64,000 nt of DNA from Toxoplasma gondii ME49 (taxonomy: Eukaryota; Apicomplexa; Conoidasida; Eucoccidiorida; Sarcocystidae), in contig NC_031474.1 of the NCBI RefSeq assembly GCF_000006565.2, forward strand, positions 620,001-684,000, in the 5' to 3' direction. Position 1 is the first letter of the stretch. Each line of letters begins with the position of its first letter. The position numbers and the translations under genes are program-made. Shown one piece after another: positions 1 to 12,300 of this stretch. The notes below the pieces were generated by a model that was not told the DNA's origin, made no database searches, and saw nothing but the letters and a program-made list of their open reading frames with translations.

Positions 1-778
1 TCTTCGTGGATCACAAAGGGCGCATTAGTCTTTGGATCGGACATGCACACTCGAAGAGCGACATTGTTCTTTCCGTAAAACAGCAACATGAGATTAACAA
101 TTTTCCCTGTCTGGACGAGTTATGCTAAAGATGCAAAAGTGATCGGGAAATCAGGACCACACGACAAAGGAGCGTCGACCATATGCACACACAAGCACAC
201 ATGTGTGTGAGTATATGTTTCTGTTCATGTGAAAACATTTTGGTTTGAAATGCAGAGGCCCACGTTCAGAATCGCGACCACCACTCAACGCGGGCTTCGA
301 AACGATCTTAAAAACAGCTCGAGTATGCATGGGGATACCTCACTACATGCGTAAGGCTCTCTACATGTATGTATGCAGATATGTACATTCTGCTTGAAAA
401 AATGGGATTTCCTCGGAGTTCTCGATACTGAAGCAGAAGGTTCTGCATCAGGGCTTTGGAAATGCCCTGTTTCCTGGAAACAGGAGATGTCATAATCGGG
501 TCTATTCCGCGAAACGCCGAAGCTGAGTACATCATCAACGGGGTGGTGTACGCATATAGACATGTATCCATATATCCTTGAATATAAGACATATATACAT
601 CTGTATATATGTATTTGTCCCATACACACGAGGGTACCAGTTATCAATGGAGTGCATCGTACCGATGCACGCATAGAACACTGTCACATTGACGTGTGCA
701 TGGTTGTGTAAAGACGTCCACCTGGAGATACAGAAAGATACAGTGTGATAACGAGGATTTCCAGTGACACTGGCGTAC
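1..778. other. 3' flank of DDI1, no gene seen
   Basis: This stretch lies downstream of the DDI1 stop codon, which is on the minus strand. It has only short overlapping open frames on both strands, with TATG/CATA-rich stretches near 190-230 and 540-615. No conserved peptide, RNA gene or repeat unit was recognised. The part nearest 778 probably holds the DDI1 3' UTR. Confidence 0.5.
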
Positions 779-3700
779 TCAAGAGAGGTTTTCTTGGTCA
801 TGTTGTTGCTGGTTAAAGAGGAAAGTAGCAGCGGCCTCGACATTGCCGCCTGCTATGGCGAGAGCGTCCACAGCGTCTGTGCGGAGAAAACCGAGATCGA
901 CGAGTCTGAAGAAAACAGGCAGCACCTCGCGTTCTCAGATAAAGGGGGCGGAGCATTCGAAAAGACAGAGGACCAACTCTACCTGTTATAAAGCCAAACA
1001 CACAAATAAACATATACAGAGATAGATTATAAATGCGCATACATGTACATGTACGAACAAAGGCGAGAAACAAGGCTGTGGTGAGCAGCTACACCAAGAG
1101 TTTTTCTGCCTCGGCTATAACCTCATTCCCAGTCAAACGATGCATGTCCTCGTTTCTTTTCCCCGCACTCACTGCTGAACTTTGGCTTCATCTTGAGGCT
1201 CCAGGCTGGTTGTACTCTGCTGTCGGAGAGGCCCAGGCGAAGCGGAAGAGGACGATGAAGAGGAAGAAGAGGAGGAAGAATCGACGTCCATTTTCTTGTC
1301 TTCGCCTGAGGAAGTTGCGGTGGGGGAACCGAGACTGTTGGGTGTATCGGCGCGGCCGAACATGCCCTTGGTGATATCCTTTTCACTCAAGAATGGGATT
1401 TCTTCGTCTGCAAGACAGGTTGTCGAAAAGCGGCAAGTCGCACCAATATAAACAGCCTCGCCTGTGCCTCCGCGTCTCTCTTTGATGCTCGCCTCCTCTG
1501 TATTGCGCCTTTCCCCTCCAGGTCGCCTTTTGTGTGTCTTCGCCGCAGCAGGGAACTTTCCGATCGCCTCTCTGCGTTCCCACCTGCCGCGACGCTCTGC
1601 CTCTCGCTCGAACCTAGGCACATCGCGTTCTCCCTCGGAACGTCAGACTCAAGAAACAGCGTGCAAGCTCAGAAGAGAAGGCGAGCTGTTTTCAACACTG
1701 TATCCCTTCTCGTCATCTCTCTGGTTTTGCGGCGCTTTTCGCGGCTTGAGACGGCCTCCTCTGGCCTCTTTCACGATTTCTGTTGAATTTCTGGAGACTC
1801 ACTGTCGATGCGCAGAACGCTTTTCTTCAGGTCTATGCAGCACTGGTATCTGCGCAGGAGGTCGAGGCCGAAGAGGAACTCGACTTTGTTGTCCTGGAGG
1901 ACGGTGAAGCTGGAGGGGAAGAAGCGCTGGCCGATCTTGAGCGTCGCCAAGTGAATTTTCCCGACGATTTCCGTCTTTCCGACGCCCTGAGCGACGCCAC
2001 GGTATCGTGTATCCATCAGACGCAGCAGACTGCACTTCTGCGCGCATGCGTAAGACATGAAGGTGCTCTGCGCCCCGCTGTCGACGAAGGCCTTGATCGG
2101 CACCCCGTTCACTTCGATGTCGATGAACAACATGTACACGGAGCCAAAGGCTTCGGGCAAATGCTCTTGCGCGAGCAGGTAGTTGTCCTCCACTTGCTTC
2201 TCATGAATCTCCTTCATCATGAATGCCTGGGCCGCCGCCGACAGCGGATTGGCCAGTGCAGAGTTCAGCTGCTGCAGTCGCGACTCCTCTGCCTGAACAG
2301 AGGACCCAGGAGAGACACCACAACGCCAGTGAAGAGAAGGCGGAAAGGAAAGACCGGTTGCTGAGAAGAGACAGGGAGGGAAGAGTGAAAAAGACAGAGA
2401 TGCGTGGTGGATACGAAACCAAGCGATCCTCACGCGTGCAGTGTGTACCACCCAGACATCTGCTTTCTTCTCCTTCGTCTTCTCTCTCTCTCTCTCTTTC
2501 TTTGTCTCTCTCTCTTTGTCTCTCTCTCTTTGTCTCTCTCGTTGACAGAGTCTCTCTCTCTCTCTCTCTGCCTGGTGTCTGTCTCTGTCATCCTTGTTTC
2601 GTCCTCGCAAATCTTCGCGCTCTCTCCCTCTCCCTGTCTCTCTCTCTGCCGACCTTTCTTCTTTCTTCGAGTTGCTTTCGCAAGTGCTCCACGAGTTTGC
2701 CGAAGCTTTCTGTCTCGCCCCTGCCTTCTCTGGACTCCTTCACTGCCTGCCGCAGCACCTCGCCCAGAGGCGGATTCTCCAGCGCTAACACACTGAGAGT
2801 GGCTTCCTGCGCAGCACAGACGTTGATGAGCGTCTGCGCTTGTTGCTTGAGATACTCGTCGTCGGAGAGAGGCGGTGTGCCTGCCCGGCCCTCCGTCCTC
2901 TCCGCAGAAGATGCATGGTGAGTTGCCGACCTCGCCGGCCGCGGCGTCGTCTCTCGCTGCCGAGTCTGCGCCTTGGCTTTTCCATCCTTCACCACAATGT
3001 CTAAGAGACACAGGAAGCGAAGCCGACACAAGAAACTCGAAGAAGAGACAGGAAGAACAGAGAAAGGGAGCAGCGATGGAGGCAGCAGGGAGAGAGCGGG
3101 AGAAAAGATGGACACAAGGGGAAGAAGAAGGAAGGAGAAAGAGCAACAGGAAGCGGAGAATGAGACAGAGGAGAAAGAGAACAGAGAAAGACACGAGGAG
3201 AAAGACGAGGAGACGATATGTAGGAAGAATGGGATCTCCCCGACAGGTTTTAGGATGAAGGACAGGAGAGATACGCGGAAAGCCGGAAACTGGCAAAGCA
3301 AGACGGAAGAGGTTTTTCCTGAGAGACCAGAGAATGTAGTCTCCGTTCAAGACACAATAGTAAGGAAAGAGACACACATTCCTGTTTCTTCTCCTCAACT
3401 CGCATGACTTTTGGTGCCTAGCCTCCTTTCCTCGGAAGTCTCACGGCGCTAACATTCTTCTCTCCATCGCCGCTTACTCGAAAAGTCAAAGAGCGACTGC
3501 AGACTTTGTTGTCCCCGTCGTCCACCTGTGGATCCCGCTTGTCGGCTCCGTCCGCTCGCTCCAGAGACAGGAGGCGCGACCGCGTCCGTGGAGCCCACGC
3601 TGGGCGGAGACGCAGCAAGCGCAGGAACAGGCGCCTCCGGGAGACGTCGAACGAGAATCATACTCCCGTCTGGAATGCCGGCGGCGCCCACGGTCGCAGC

Positions 3701-3986
3701 ATCTCTGCTGAAGAAACAAGGAGACGAGACAAATGTGAGGAAGGTGAAACCGACTCAGTGAATCACTGGAGGCATCTGCACTTTGTACGGATGTCCACAC
3801 ATACGCCTACATCCACATAAATACGTCGATGCAATTATGCGTGTGTTTGTAGAACGACTGGGTCTGGCTGACTGCCAGTATATATTGAGCGTCTGAGGGT
3901 AAATCAAATGAGGCACGAACCAAAGAATCCTTGTTCCGTCGAGCATGCTAGCGAGGCCATGTAACACCCTACACATAAATATATAC

Positions 3987-4018
<32 letters not shown>

Positions 4019-5071
4019 ATATATATATATTTATGTATGTACATATTTATGCATAGATGCACGGGTATGTTTTTTCTTCTCAGAGCACACACCGCTGTTT
4101 GCGTTGGCTTCTCGAGAAGAGGCACGCAAGCGCATCTGCGCAGACTTTGCCAGGGTGGAAAGACTCCTTTTCTGCGACGGGGCAACACACCTGCTTCATG
4201 TTTGGGTTTGATGACACAGTTCTGCGCCCGTGGACCTCTCCCTCACATGCATGCGTTTCTCGTTGCGACTGCGACCTCAGAATGTGGACGCTGGAAGGCC
4301 TCCAGACTCGGACTCACCTTATCGGCTGCATGTCCACGAGGAGTTGCTGCTCGTTGGGAGGAATGCGCGTCTCCGCTTCGATGAGCGCCTTCAGCGCGTC
4401 GACGGTTGTCCCCGCGCTGACTTCCAGAGAAAAGACGACGCCCGAATCTGTCGGAGGGAGACACAATCGTCGAAATGTCAAAGAACGACTCATCTCCAGT
4501 GCATACAAAACCACGCGCAGGCCGCCACATACATACATACACATATATCTATATCTATCTATCTATCTATATATATATATATATATAGATTTATGTATAT
4601 TTATGTATATATATATATATAAATTTATGTATATTTATGTATATATATATATATATATATAAATTTATGTATATTTATATATATGCATATTCTTAGTTGG
4701 ATGAAGAGATGGCCGGAGAGTCAGGAGAAGACAGAGATGCACGCACTGGCAGACGCACAATTTCGACAACCTCACCAACGTGTAGAGCTAAACAGAGAAA
4801 GAGAGAAGTTGAAGCTGGGGGTGTCGGCGTTGGAGATATTTCTGTACAAAGACGTTGCGGACGAGAGTATTTGCATGTGTGTGGGTGTCGTCCGCGGAAG
4901 ATTAGTTTCCTTGAGCCGAAGTCAACGCAAATGCGCAAGAGACAGTGTGCCGGGCGAGGAGACATATCAACGTGGATGGGGAGAAGCCAGGCGAAGACAC
5001 AGGCAGAGTGTGTCTCGGAAGAAAAGAGCCGAGACAAGAGGCGTACCGTCGTCTGCAATGGATATCTGCAT
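779..5071 (-). CDS. DDI1: DDI1: UBL-retroviral protease-UBA ubiquitin receptor/protease, 7 exons
   Basis: DDI1 is a ubiquitin-binding, proteasome-shuttle-type aspartyl protease. Exons (minus strand order): 5071-5047, 4447-4318, 3707-3478, 3000-2654, 2292-1803, 1407-1173, 905-779. All junction phases agree and give 527 aa. Residues 1 to about 80 are a ubiquitin-like domain beginning MQISIADD and running through FSLEVSAGTTVDALKALIEA. A Glu/Arg-rich linker leads to the retropepsin-like domain, with the catalytic motif AFVDSGAQSTFMS (Asp about residue 315) and the typical FLFGLDLLRRYQC block. A Ser-rich linker is followed by a C-terminal UBA domain (VQQLVDLGF, then GGNVEAAATFLF) ending at residue 527. 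Donors are mostly GTGAGT or GTAAGC; the exon 4 donor (GTCGGC) is weak but fits in phase. The UBL-RVP-UBA order is the complete ancestral DDI1 layout. The gene is divergent from the Nup85-like gene. Confidence 0.93.
2455..2650. repeat. CT/GA-rich simple repeat in DDI1 intron 4
   Basis: The plus strand carries long runs of TCTC and TCTCTCTGTC. On the DDI1 coding strand this is a GA-rich intron body. It lies wholly within the intron 2293-2653, so the long Arg/Glu or Ser/Leu open frames seen here are simple-sequence artefacts. Confidence 0.85.
3978..4036. repeat. TA dinucleotide microsatellite in DDI1 intron 2
   Basis: A nearly pure (TA)n run with a few ATTTAT interruptions lies inside the intron 3708-4317. 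Confidence 0.9.
4538..4687. repeat. TA/TATC microsatellite in DDI1 intron 1
   Basis: Tandem TATC, TA and TTTATGTA units fill much of the intron 4448-5046. The TTTATGTATA unit recurs several times. Confidence 0.9.
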
Positions 5072-6664
5072 CTTGGAGAACGCCGCGACGAAATTTCTCA
5101 GGCCTTCGCGGAAAAGAAAAGGCGTCACGGGGACGAAGGACGAACACTGCGATGGCAGCAGCCTCCGAAGAACGGGAGAGAGACAGACAGAAAGGTTAGG
5201 ACCAGGAGAAGAGCCGACGACGACGAGACACGAGAGAAGGTAAGAGCACAAACAGAGAGATGGAAGAGAAAGAGAAGACACCAGAAAGGATGCAGAAAAG
5301 CTGCGAGGCTGCCGGCGGGCGGGAGGAGGGGGGGTCGAGTGCCCGTAATAACAAAAAGGGATGTCCTTGTGGAGATGTTGTGTTATCCGGAAGAGACAGA
5401 AGCCGTCGATGTGCTTTGAGAAATTGCAGAGAAATCCAAAAAACTAGACGGCCCGTGTCTTGCTCAGCAGCTGCCTGTGCGTATACAGATGTGCGAATAT
5501 CTTCCTTGAGCTGAGGACTTGTCAATCTCCAATCTTTGGAAATCTGTGGAGATGAGAAGGCGTCTAGAACACCCATGGACAACGAAGGAAACGACAGTGG
5601 AAGCCTCGTTCTTTTTTCCTTCCTTGCTCTTTCTCGTGGAGTTCCAGGAAGAGAAACCAAGACACAAAGGCGAAAGAAGGCTCGCAAGCGCTTTGCTGAG
5701 AACAACGCGGAAGTTCCAGAAGATCGCGAGAAATGGAAACGCAGACGTTGAGAAGAGGGTCCTGCGGAAGAAGCCGAGCGAAACAAGTCTTCCAAGAAAC
5801 ACGCTGAAATTCGAAAAGAGAAAAACCAAGACCTTGGCACGAGAGAAACCTTTGTTTCTTGCGTCTTTGCCATGGCGTAGCACTGCAACGTTGCGCGCTT
5901 TTTCGCAGCCAAAGCCTCCCGACGGCATTCTTCTCGTCTTGTGTTCGAAGTACTGGCCTCTCAACAAACGCGCTCTCTTTCGTTCCTCGTTTTATCTTTT
6001 ATTCTCTTTCCTGTATCGTCAGCGTCACCACTCTCTACTGCTTCGTTCCGCCCTAACCCTGCCCAGACCTTCTCCTCCGGCTGTCCTGTAAACGTCTTGT
6101 TTCGACTATTTCTCCTTCTTTCTCTTTTTCTCCTTACTCTCTTGTACTTTCTGTCTCTCTTTGTGTCTCATCGAACTCCTCTTGCTGTCTGAGACTTCCA
6201 CGGGCGGCTGGTGCCCCTCCACATCAGGATTGCACATCACCTCAAATAGGACAGGTGACACACACCTGCACGCAACTGTCCGTTATTTTTACTCGCGGCG
6301 ACGGGTGGAGTATAATGGAGTGTGAAAATCGGTTCTCCTGGACCGTGAGGCTGAGGGAAAGGAAACATATCTTTTGTCCTGCCGTTTCATGCGTTTATCA
6401 CAGCGTTTGCAGATGCACGCAGACATCTGGGCTTCCTGTCGGTCTGCGTTTCCACGCCTTTTGTGTTATCAAGGAAGGACTGGGGATCCAGACGCGGCGT
6501 CTATGCGGTGGCGTTGTTTCAGAGAACTGGGAGTCTCTGTATCGGTGTGCTGGCGAGCAGTTCCCTTTGCGACATAACTCTCTCCGAACCGACGCCGCAA
6601 CTGCATAGGTTCTCCAGCGTCGTTGATAGGCATAGGCAGACAGACTCGTTCGAACAGACTTGAA

Positions 6665-6685
6665 TGAGGAAGGAGACTACCACAG
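6665..6685. repeat. Copy 1 of an exact 21-bp repeat
   Basis: The sequence begins TGAGGAAGGAGAC and is identical over 21 bases to 7848-7868. The flanks are only loosely similar. Confidence 0.85.
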
Positions 6686-7847
6686 TTAATATACCAATGC
6701 TTTACAGCCTTCTTCACGCCCACATAAACTCCGAGAGCAGCGGCAGCGTGAGAGGATGGGAGCTGACCGATAGACTGCAGCTTACCTGCAGCGGAAGAGA
6801 GACCGAACCTCCTGAGGCAAATTAGGATTTGGTTTCTCAACGAAAATGTCCGGTCACCGACCGCACCTCGACGGTGTTGGTTGTTTGCAGCCGTCACCCC
6901 CGCTCGGCTTTCGTATGGAAAGCAGATGTCCCGGAGAATTGGCAATGATTTGCAGCGAAAAGAAATGCAGAGTGTGTTCGGAGGTGAAAGAAGTGGGGAA
7001 CTGGACTGCGGTTCAGTTTTTGCGAAGCTTTATGACTCGGTTCAGTCCATTTGACTTCTGCAGTTCTGGATCGCATCCATAGATTGCATCTGGAACATAC
7101 GCGAAAGAACCTTAGTTTCGTCAAGTATCGAAATCCAGAACTTTACAGCAGATCGAGTGTCGAGGAACCTTCTGTCGGACGATATTCATTTCCACTACTT
7201 TTTGCTGCCTTCAGCAATCTACAAAAAAAGTTGTCGCCCGTGCTGAACGCTCGCGCTCCGCCTGGCAACTCTGAGTTACATCCGAGAAACAGTCTGAGAG
7301 TTGGTGTGTGTCTCTGTGTGTAACGTAAAGCCATCCTGCTCTACAGTCCTGTTGTCTTGGTTGTCTACACACCCCTATGTACAACTCTTGTGTTATCTGC
7401 CAAATTCTTTCGCATCTTGTGAGCTCAATGCTCCCTCGCCGGAAAGCGCCGTGAAACGTCTGACTAAGAGGCCCCCACTCCCAGCACGACGGCGCTGATC
7501 GAAGCTGTCGCATCTCACGGCTCTCTCTAGCCGACGCGAAGGGATGCTGTGCCTGCAAAAGAGAAGAGGGGGAACCGCGGAAACAGAAAAGACACAGAAA
7601 CGGGAGAAGTTGGCGTTTACTGAGAGTGCTGAAGTTCCCCAAAATTCCTGAAAAAAACGGTGTCGATCTTACATTCTTCTATGCCCATCGTGTCTATTTC
7701 TGATGCACTCTCCTGCTTCCTAGAACCACGCCAACACCCGTTTTGTAATGTCCATTCTTTTCTTCTTCAGAGAGGTAATTCTCTCCATGCGCCCGCGCCT
7801 CCGACGGGAACTTAGCACTGGTGAGGTCTCGAATGTGGAGGCGCTTT

Positions 7848-7868
7848 TGAGGAAGGAGACTACCACAG
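7848..7868. repeat. Copy 2 of an exact 21-bp repeat
   Basis: Identical over 21 bases to 6665-6685 and in the same orientation, 1.18 kb away. Confidence 0.85.
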
Positions 7869-9300
7869 ATGTTATTGTGGCATCTATTCACAGCTTGCAT
7901 CCTCATGTGAAAAACGCAGTCTAACTGGGTTCCGACAAAAAAAAACAGACTTTCCAGATCTCCAAGACAGCTGCAACAAACCATGACAGCCTCCCACAAA
8001 AAAAAGACGACGAGAGAATACGCGGCGGAGAGAGAGGGAGCAAGGAACAGAGACAGCTCGTGAAACATAGAGAAACGTGGAGAGGGAAGGAAACGATGCA
8101 GAGAGAGACGAGCAAGAGTGAAGAAAACAGAAGCTGCAAGACTTGTGAAGATGTGCACAGATGAGGGGTGAGAGACGAAGAAGTCCAGGCCACCAACGAT
8201 GTCGATTGTGGTCGGCAGAAGTACCGAAAATAAAAGAGAGGAAGGGGGACTCGGGTAGTCGAAAGTGAGATACTGTCTAAAGGTAGGAACCGAGTTCACA
8301 GCTGTGCGTTTGATCTGTCAGCAGCCACCATGCGCTTTCTTTAAAAGTTGGGGAGGGAGTTCTGAGACGAACTCACGGTGAATAGCAAGCAAGTCTACGA
8401 AAAGAAAGAGAGAAAACGCAGAGAAGGAAACGAAGCACACACCAAGGCTGCCACCAAGCGAAACGCCTCGGGGTACAGCGGTTCGCTGCATGCGCACATA
8501 TATATCGGCTTGACTGCATGCGAAGCCTTTTTCTGTCTCGTCGTCTGCGAGGCTTGTTTTTACTTCTTTTCCTTCCTCAGTTCAAATCTTTTGTATTCCA
8601 GCCTGCTTTCAAGCGTCTGCACGCTGTCGCACAGGTCGCGTGGATGAAAAGCCTCGGGAAGCAGAGAAACGCCATGTCCGGGGGTGTCTCCTCGCGAAAT
8701 ACCAAGGGTCGCCTCTTTTTCTCTGTTCGTGACCTTCCTCCTTGGTCTTCTTTGCTTGCCTGGTTCTCCGTTCCTGTTCCCTTTCCTCTGCACCTCTCTT
8801 TTCGCTTTCTTTCCCCTTGTTCCCTCCCCTTTCTCCCCTGGGTCCATCTTGTACGTCGTTTTCTCCGTCTCGCCCAGACTTCGCTGTTCTATCCGTTCTT
8901 AATCTTCGCGTTTGCCGTAAACGCGTCGACAGCTCCTGTGTAGATTCACGGAACCTGCCGCATGCATCCGTGCTCACTCGCGTCTCTCTGCCGATTTACC
9001 TGTATTTTTTGCCTCTGCATGCATGCTTGTCCGGCACACACGGCTACCGAGGCGCGTTGGGTCGTCCGAGACTCTCAGCAGAGTTTTCTTTTGAGCCGAA
9101 GGTCGAGGAGAGAGAGGAGATGCTGCATGTTGTCTGACTGATTCACTGAGGTCCCTTCAAAAACGGGAGTTTCTTTAGGAGCTAGAAAGTGCGAGAGAGA
9201 AATTTTCAAAAAACGCGCCCCTGGTGGCACAGTCAGCAAACGCCGTCTGGACACTATGTGCATGCACCGTCGATAGGCGGAGCATTTCAAGTCCGCCGGG

Positions 9301-12300
9301 ATGCAGCATCTGTCTGCGCGCCTTCCCGGAGCGGGGGCGCCGGCCCTGTCTCCTTCGGGCGCGTTGGGCGCCACTGTCTGCTCTTTCTTCAGCCCGCGCC
9401 TCGACGCCACTGGAGACCGCGCATCTCCTCGCGCTTGCGTCTCTGAGAGAGTCTTGGAAGGAGTGCAGGACGTAGAGGAAAGAAACGCGTCAGAAGGAAG
9501 CGTAGACGGGGGAAGAAGTGGAGCAGGAAACCTCGAACTCGCTGGGGGTCACTCTCCCCTGGGGACAGGCGCAGGCGCCTCTGCCTCCGCCGAAGAGGAC
9601 CGCGTATGGCTTACCTTGGGTTCTCAGAGAGACTCGACAGAAGCGAAACGAACGCGACGAACAGGAGTCAGCGAGGAAGGGCGTCAGGTTCGAGATGCCG
9701 CTTCTCTCGTTCCAAGGGAGAGATGCTATGGCTGTTGCGCGTCTTCTTTCTTTCTGTGTCCGAGCCGTCCACTCCTGGAGGCGGCCCTGCAGAGAGACGG
9801 CGAAGATGACAGTGTGTGGGGAGACGTAGAAGAAGGCAAAGGTCGGGAGGAGGAGACGCAAGGCGCAGGCGAAGAATGCATGCAAACCGCCGACGCGACC
9901 GCTTGCTCTCCGCTACATGCTGCTGCTCAGAGTCGCGCTTTCCACGGCCTGTCATTTTCAGAGAGAAGAAACCCAGGGATCTATCCAGGGAAGAAGAAGA
10001 AAACGAACATGAACTCGCCCTATGCAGAGACTGCCGCCCCACGGTTCCCGCGGCTCGATTTTTCCTTGGCCAAGGCGCTAGAGAGACTCGCTTCGTTCCA
10101 AGAGGGACGCGACATAGACCTCCAAGCTGGGCGTCCTCTCGCTTTGGAGCCCAACGCGCCCGAACGGCACTCGGCAGGTGTCTCCGTTCTCGACGGGGTG
10201 ACAAGGTCCGTTGCGGACGCGTTTCTCCGCGAAGAGACGGCGCGGGCGCTGGTCAAGTGCGCCGAAGCGATGAGCGAAAATTTTCGATGTTTTCATGAGT
10301 ATCTTAGGCGTTTTTGTAACGGGTCCAATGCCCGCGGTGAGGAAGAACAAGATGTCAGAGACGAGCGCCTCAGGCCGCCAGGCCTTTTCTTCGATGGGGA
10401 GACGTCCCTGAAAGCCGATGTCTTCCTCAAAAGCGCTCCAGGACTCTCTCTTCAGGCGAGAGAGAGGAAAGCGCGAACCACAGGCAGGCGAACGCCATCG
10501 GCAGCCACACACATAGAGGGCGCAGATCAATTACGAGACAGAGAGCGCCTCTTGGCCTCCTACGCCTTGCGACACAGAGACGCGCTGGCAGCCACGATGA
10601 ACTATGTAAGTCCATGCTACGGAGAAAAAAGCTCCGAGTGTAGCGCAAAGAGGCAAGATGTGTGTGCCAGAGAACTGACGGGAACTGCAACCGGAGAAAC
10701 GAGAGTGGACTACGAGAGCAGCTGGACGAGAAGACGCAAGAAAGACAGTGAAGTCGATGGGCGAGATCTGGTACAGAACGGACCCTGAGGTAACGCGAGA
10801 GGAACCGCAGGGGAGAAGCCCCCGGAGGCGAAAGAGACACCTCGGCAGGGGATTCTATCATGGCTCGACTGTCAAGGTGTGTGCATTCTCTTGCCGCTTA
10901 AATTTCGTCTCCTGTCGTTTGCTGCCTCTTTCAGATCTTCGAATTGCACTCCGCCTCTCGAGCTCACGCACTGTCCGCCGGCGACCCGGCCGCAGGAGGC
11001 GAAGGCCAGGCAGAAGGCGAAGGCCAAGCAGCAGACATGTCACCGAAGAGAGAGGACAACGTCGAGGTCACCGCCGCCCTCGAGAGTCTGCGTCTAGCCA
11101 TGAAGGCATGGGATATCGCCATGATTTCGCTCGTTCTCCCTTCTCGGCGAAGACGCTTCAAGTGAGAGATCAGCGACTGTCGAAGTGGGCTACCGAGGGG
11201 AGAAAGACAGTCAGTGAGGACGGGAGAAGAACGGATCTGAAACGAAGGCCGCAGCTGGGGGAAGACGCAGAGAACGAGGGCGCGCACAGAAGTGTTTTCC
11301 CGGGTGCCGTTGCTCCTACTCGAGTTCTCAGTTGAAGTTCAGAGGTCCGTTGTTTAGAGGTCGGACTGGAGTGTCTCGGGACTGGATTCAGCGAAGTCAG
11401 TTGACGGGTGTCTTCAGCCACGGCCGCACCATCAACTGCCTTGTTTCGACTTCGTACCGACTTCTCTGGGGACGCACAAGACATGCAGACTGGCGACTGT
11501 GGAGGAGGAACAGAGTGGGGGACTTGAAAAGAAGTCGGCCGTTGCTGGGGAGTCTGTACTGCGAGTTCGACTGCTCTGGCACTCCTCTCTGTTCGTCCGT
11601 GCAGCCTCATGGAGTGGCAGCGCCTCTGGTTGTGTCGCGTCGGATCCTTCTCGACCGCGGGGCCTTCCGCGAGCTCCAGAGAAGAAGACATTTGGGCTGA
11701 CGTCGAGTCCCTGGTGGTTGAAGAGCAGGATGGAGCGTGGACTCACGCAGACGCCGTCAACGTAGCATGGCGACTCAACAAACGTCTCTGCAGGTTCGTT
11801 GCCTTCGTCGACGGCTCGCTGCTCGAGCTACGTCAACTCGCGGTGCTGACAGGCGCGGCCGTCGTTCTGCAGCAGCTGCGTTTCTCCCTCGCCGAGGCCT
11901 TGCGTTTTCGTCGCCGTCTGTCTGGCTTCCACTTACTTGTCTTACGCCACTTTACAGTGCTGGTCCTCCAAACACTTGAAGTCTCTTTGTTTCTTGAGCG
12001 TCTTTATCTCTTGAAAGTCTTCGTCTTTCTGGCTTCATGAAATGCTGGAGCTTCTGTAAAGTCTTGAGCATTTTTTTAATATTCGAGAGTCCGTCGTCTG
12101 CGGCTGCCGGAGAACGCGATTCAGGGTGCTTGCATGGCTCTTGATGGAGTCGCGCGAATCTCGTTCACAACTTGTTGTCCCTGTCGGCGAACGCCTGTCA
12201 AGCATCTGCTTTTTTCCTGTTCTTCCGAGACCCGCGACCGCATGCACATGGCAAGTTGTGGAGGAAGCCGCTCTCTGCTGGATCGCAGCTTGTTTTTTTC

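Larger units (their letters stand above)
5072..9300. other. Divergent intergenic spacer between DDI1 and the Nup85-like gene
   Basis: This 4.2 kb region lies between two divergent genes and must hold both promoters and 5' UTRs. Overlapping open frames of 60-240 codons occur on both strands, but none shows a recognisable domain, a consistent splice pattern or a clear start. Purine-rich tracts at 5,200-5,300 and 8,020-8,110 and T/C-rich tracts at 5,990-6,190 and 8,740-8,850 explain most of the longer frames. A 21-bp sequence is present twice (6665-6685 and 7848-7868), suggesting an old repeat. An upstream non-coding or short coding exon of the Nup85-like gene cannot be excluded. Confidence 0.5.

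Noticed and set aside
7694..8299. 201-codon minus-strand frame
   Set aside because: Hydrophobic and Ser/Phe-rich from a purine tract on the plus strand; no domain, no splice partners, and overlapping frames on the same strand.
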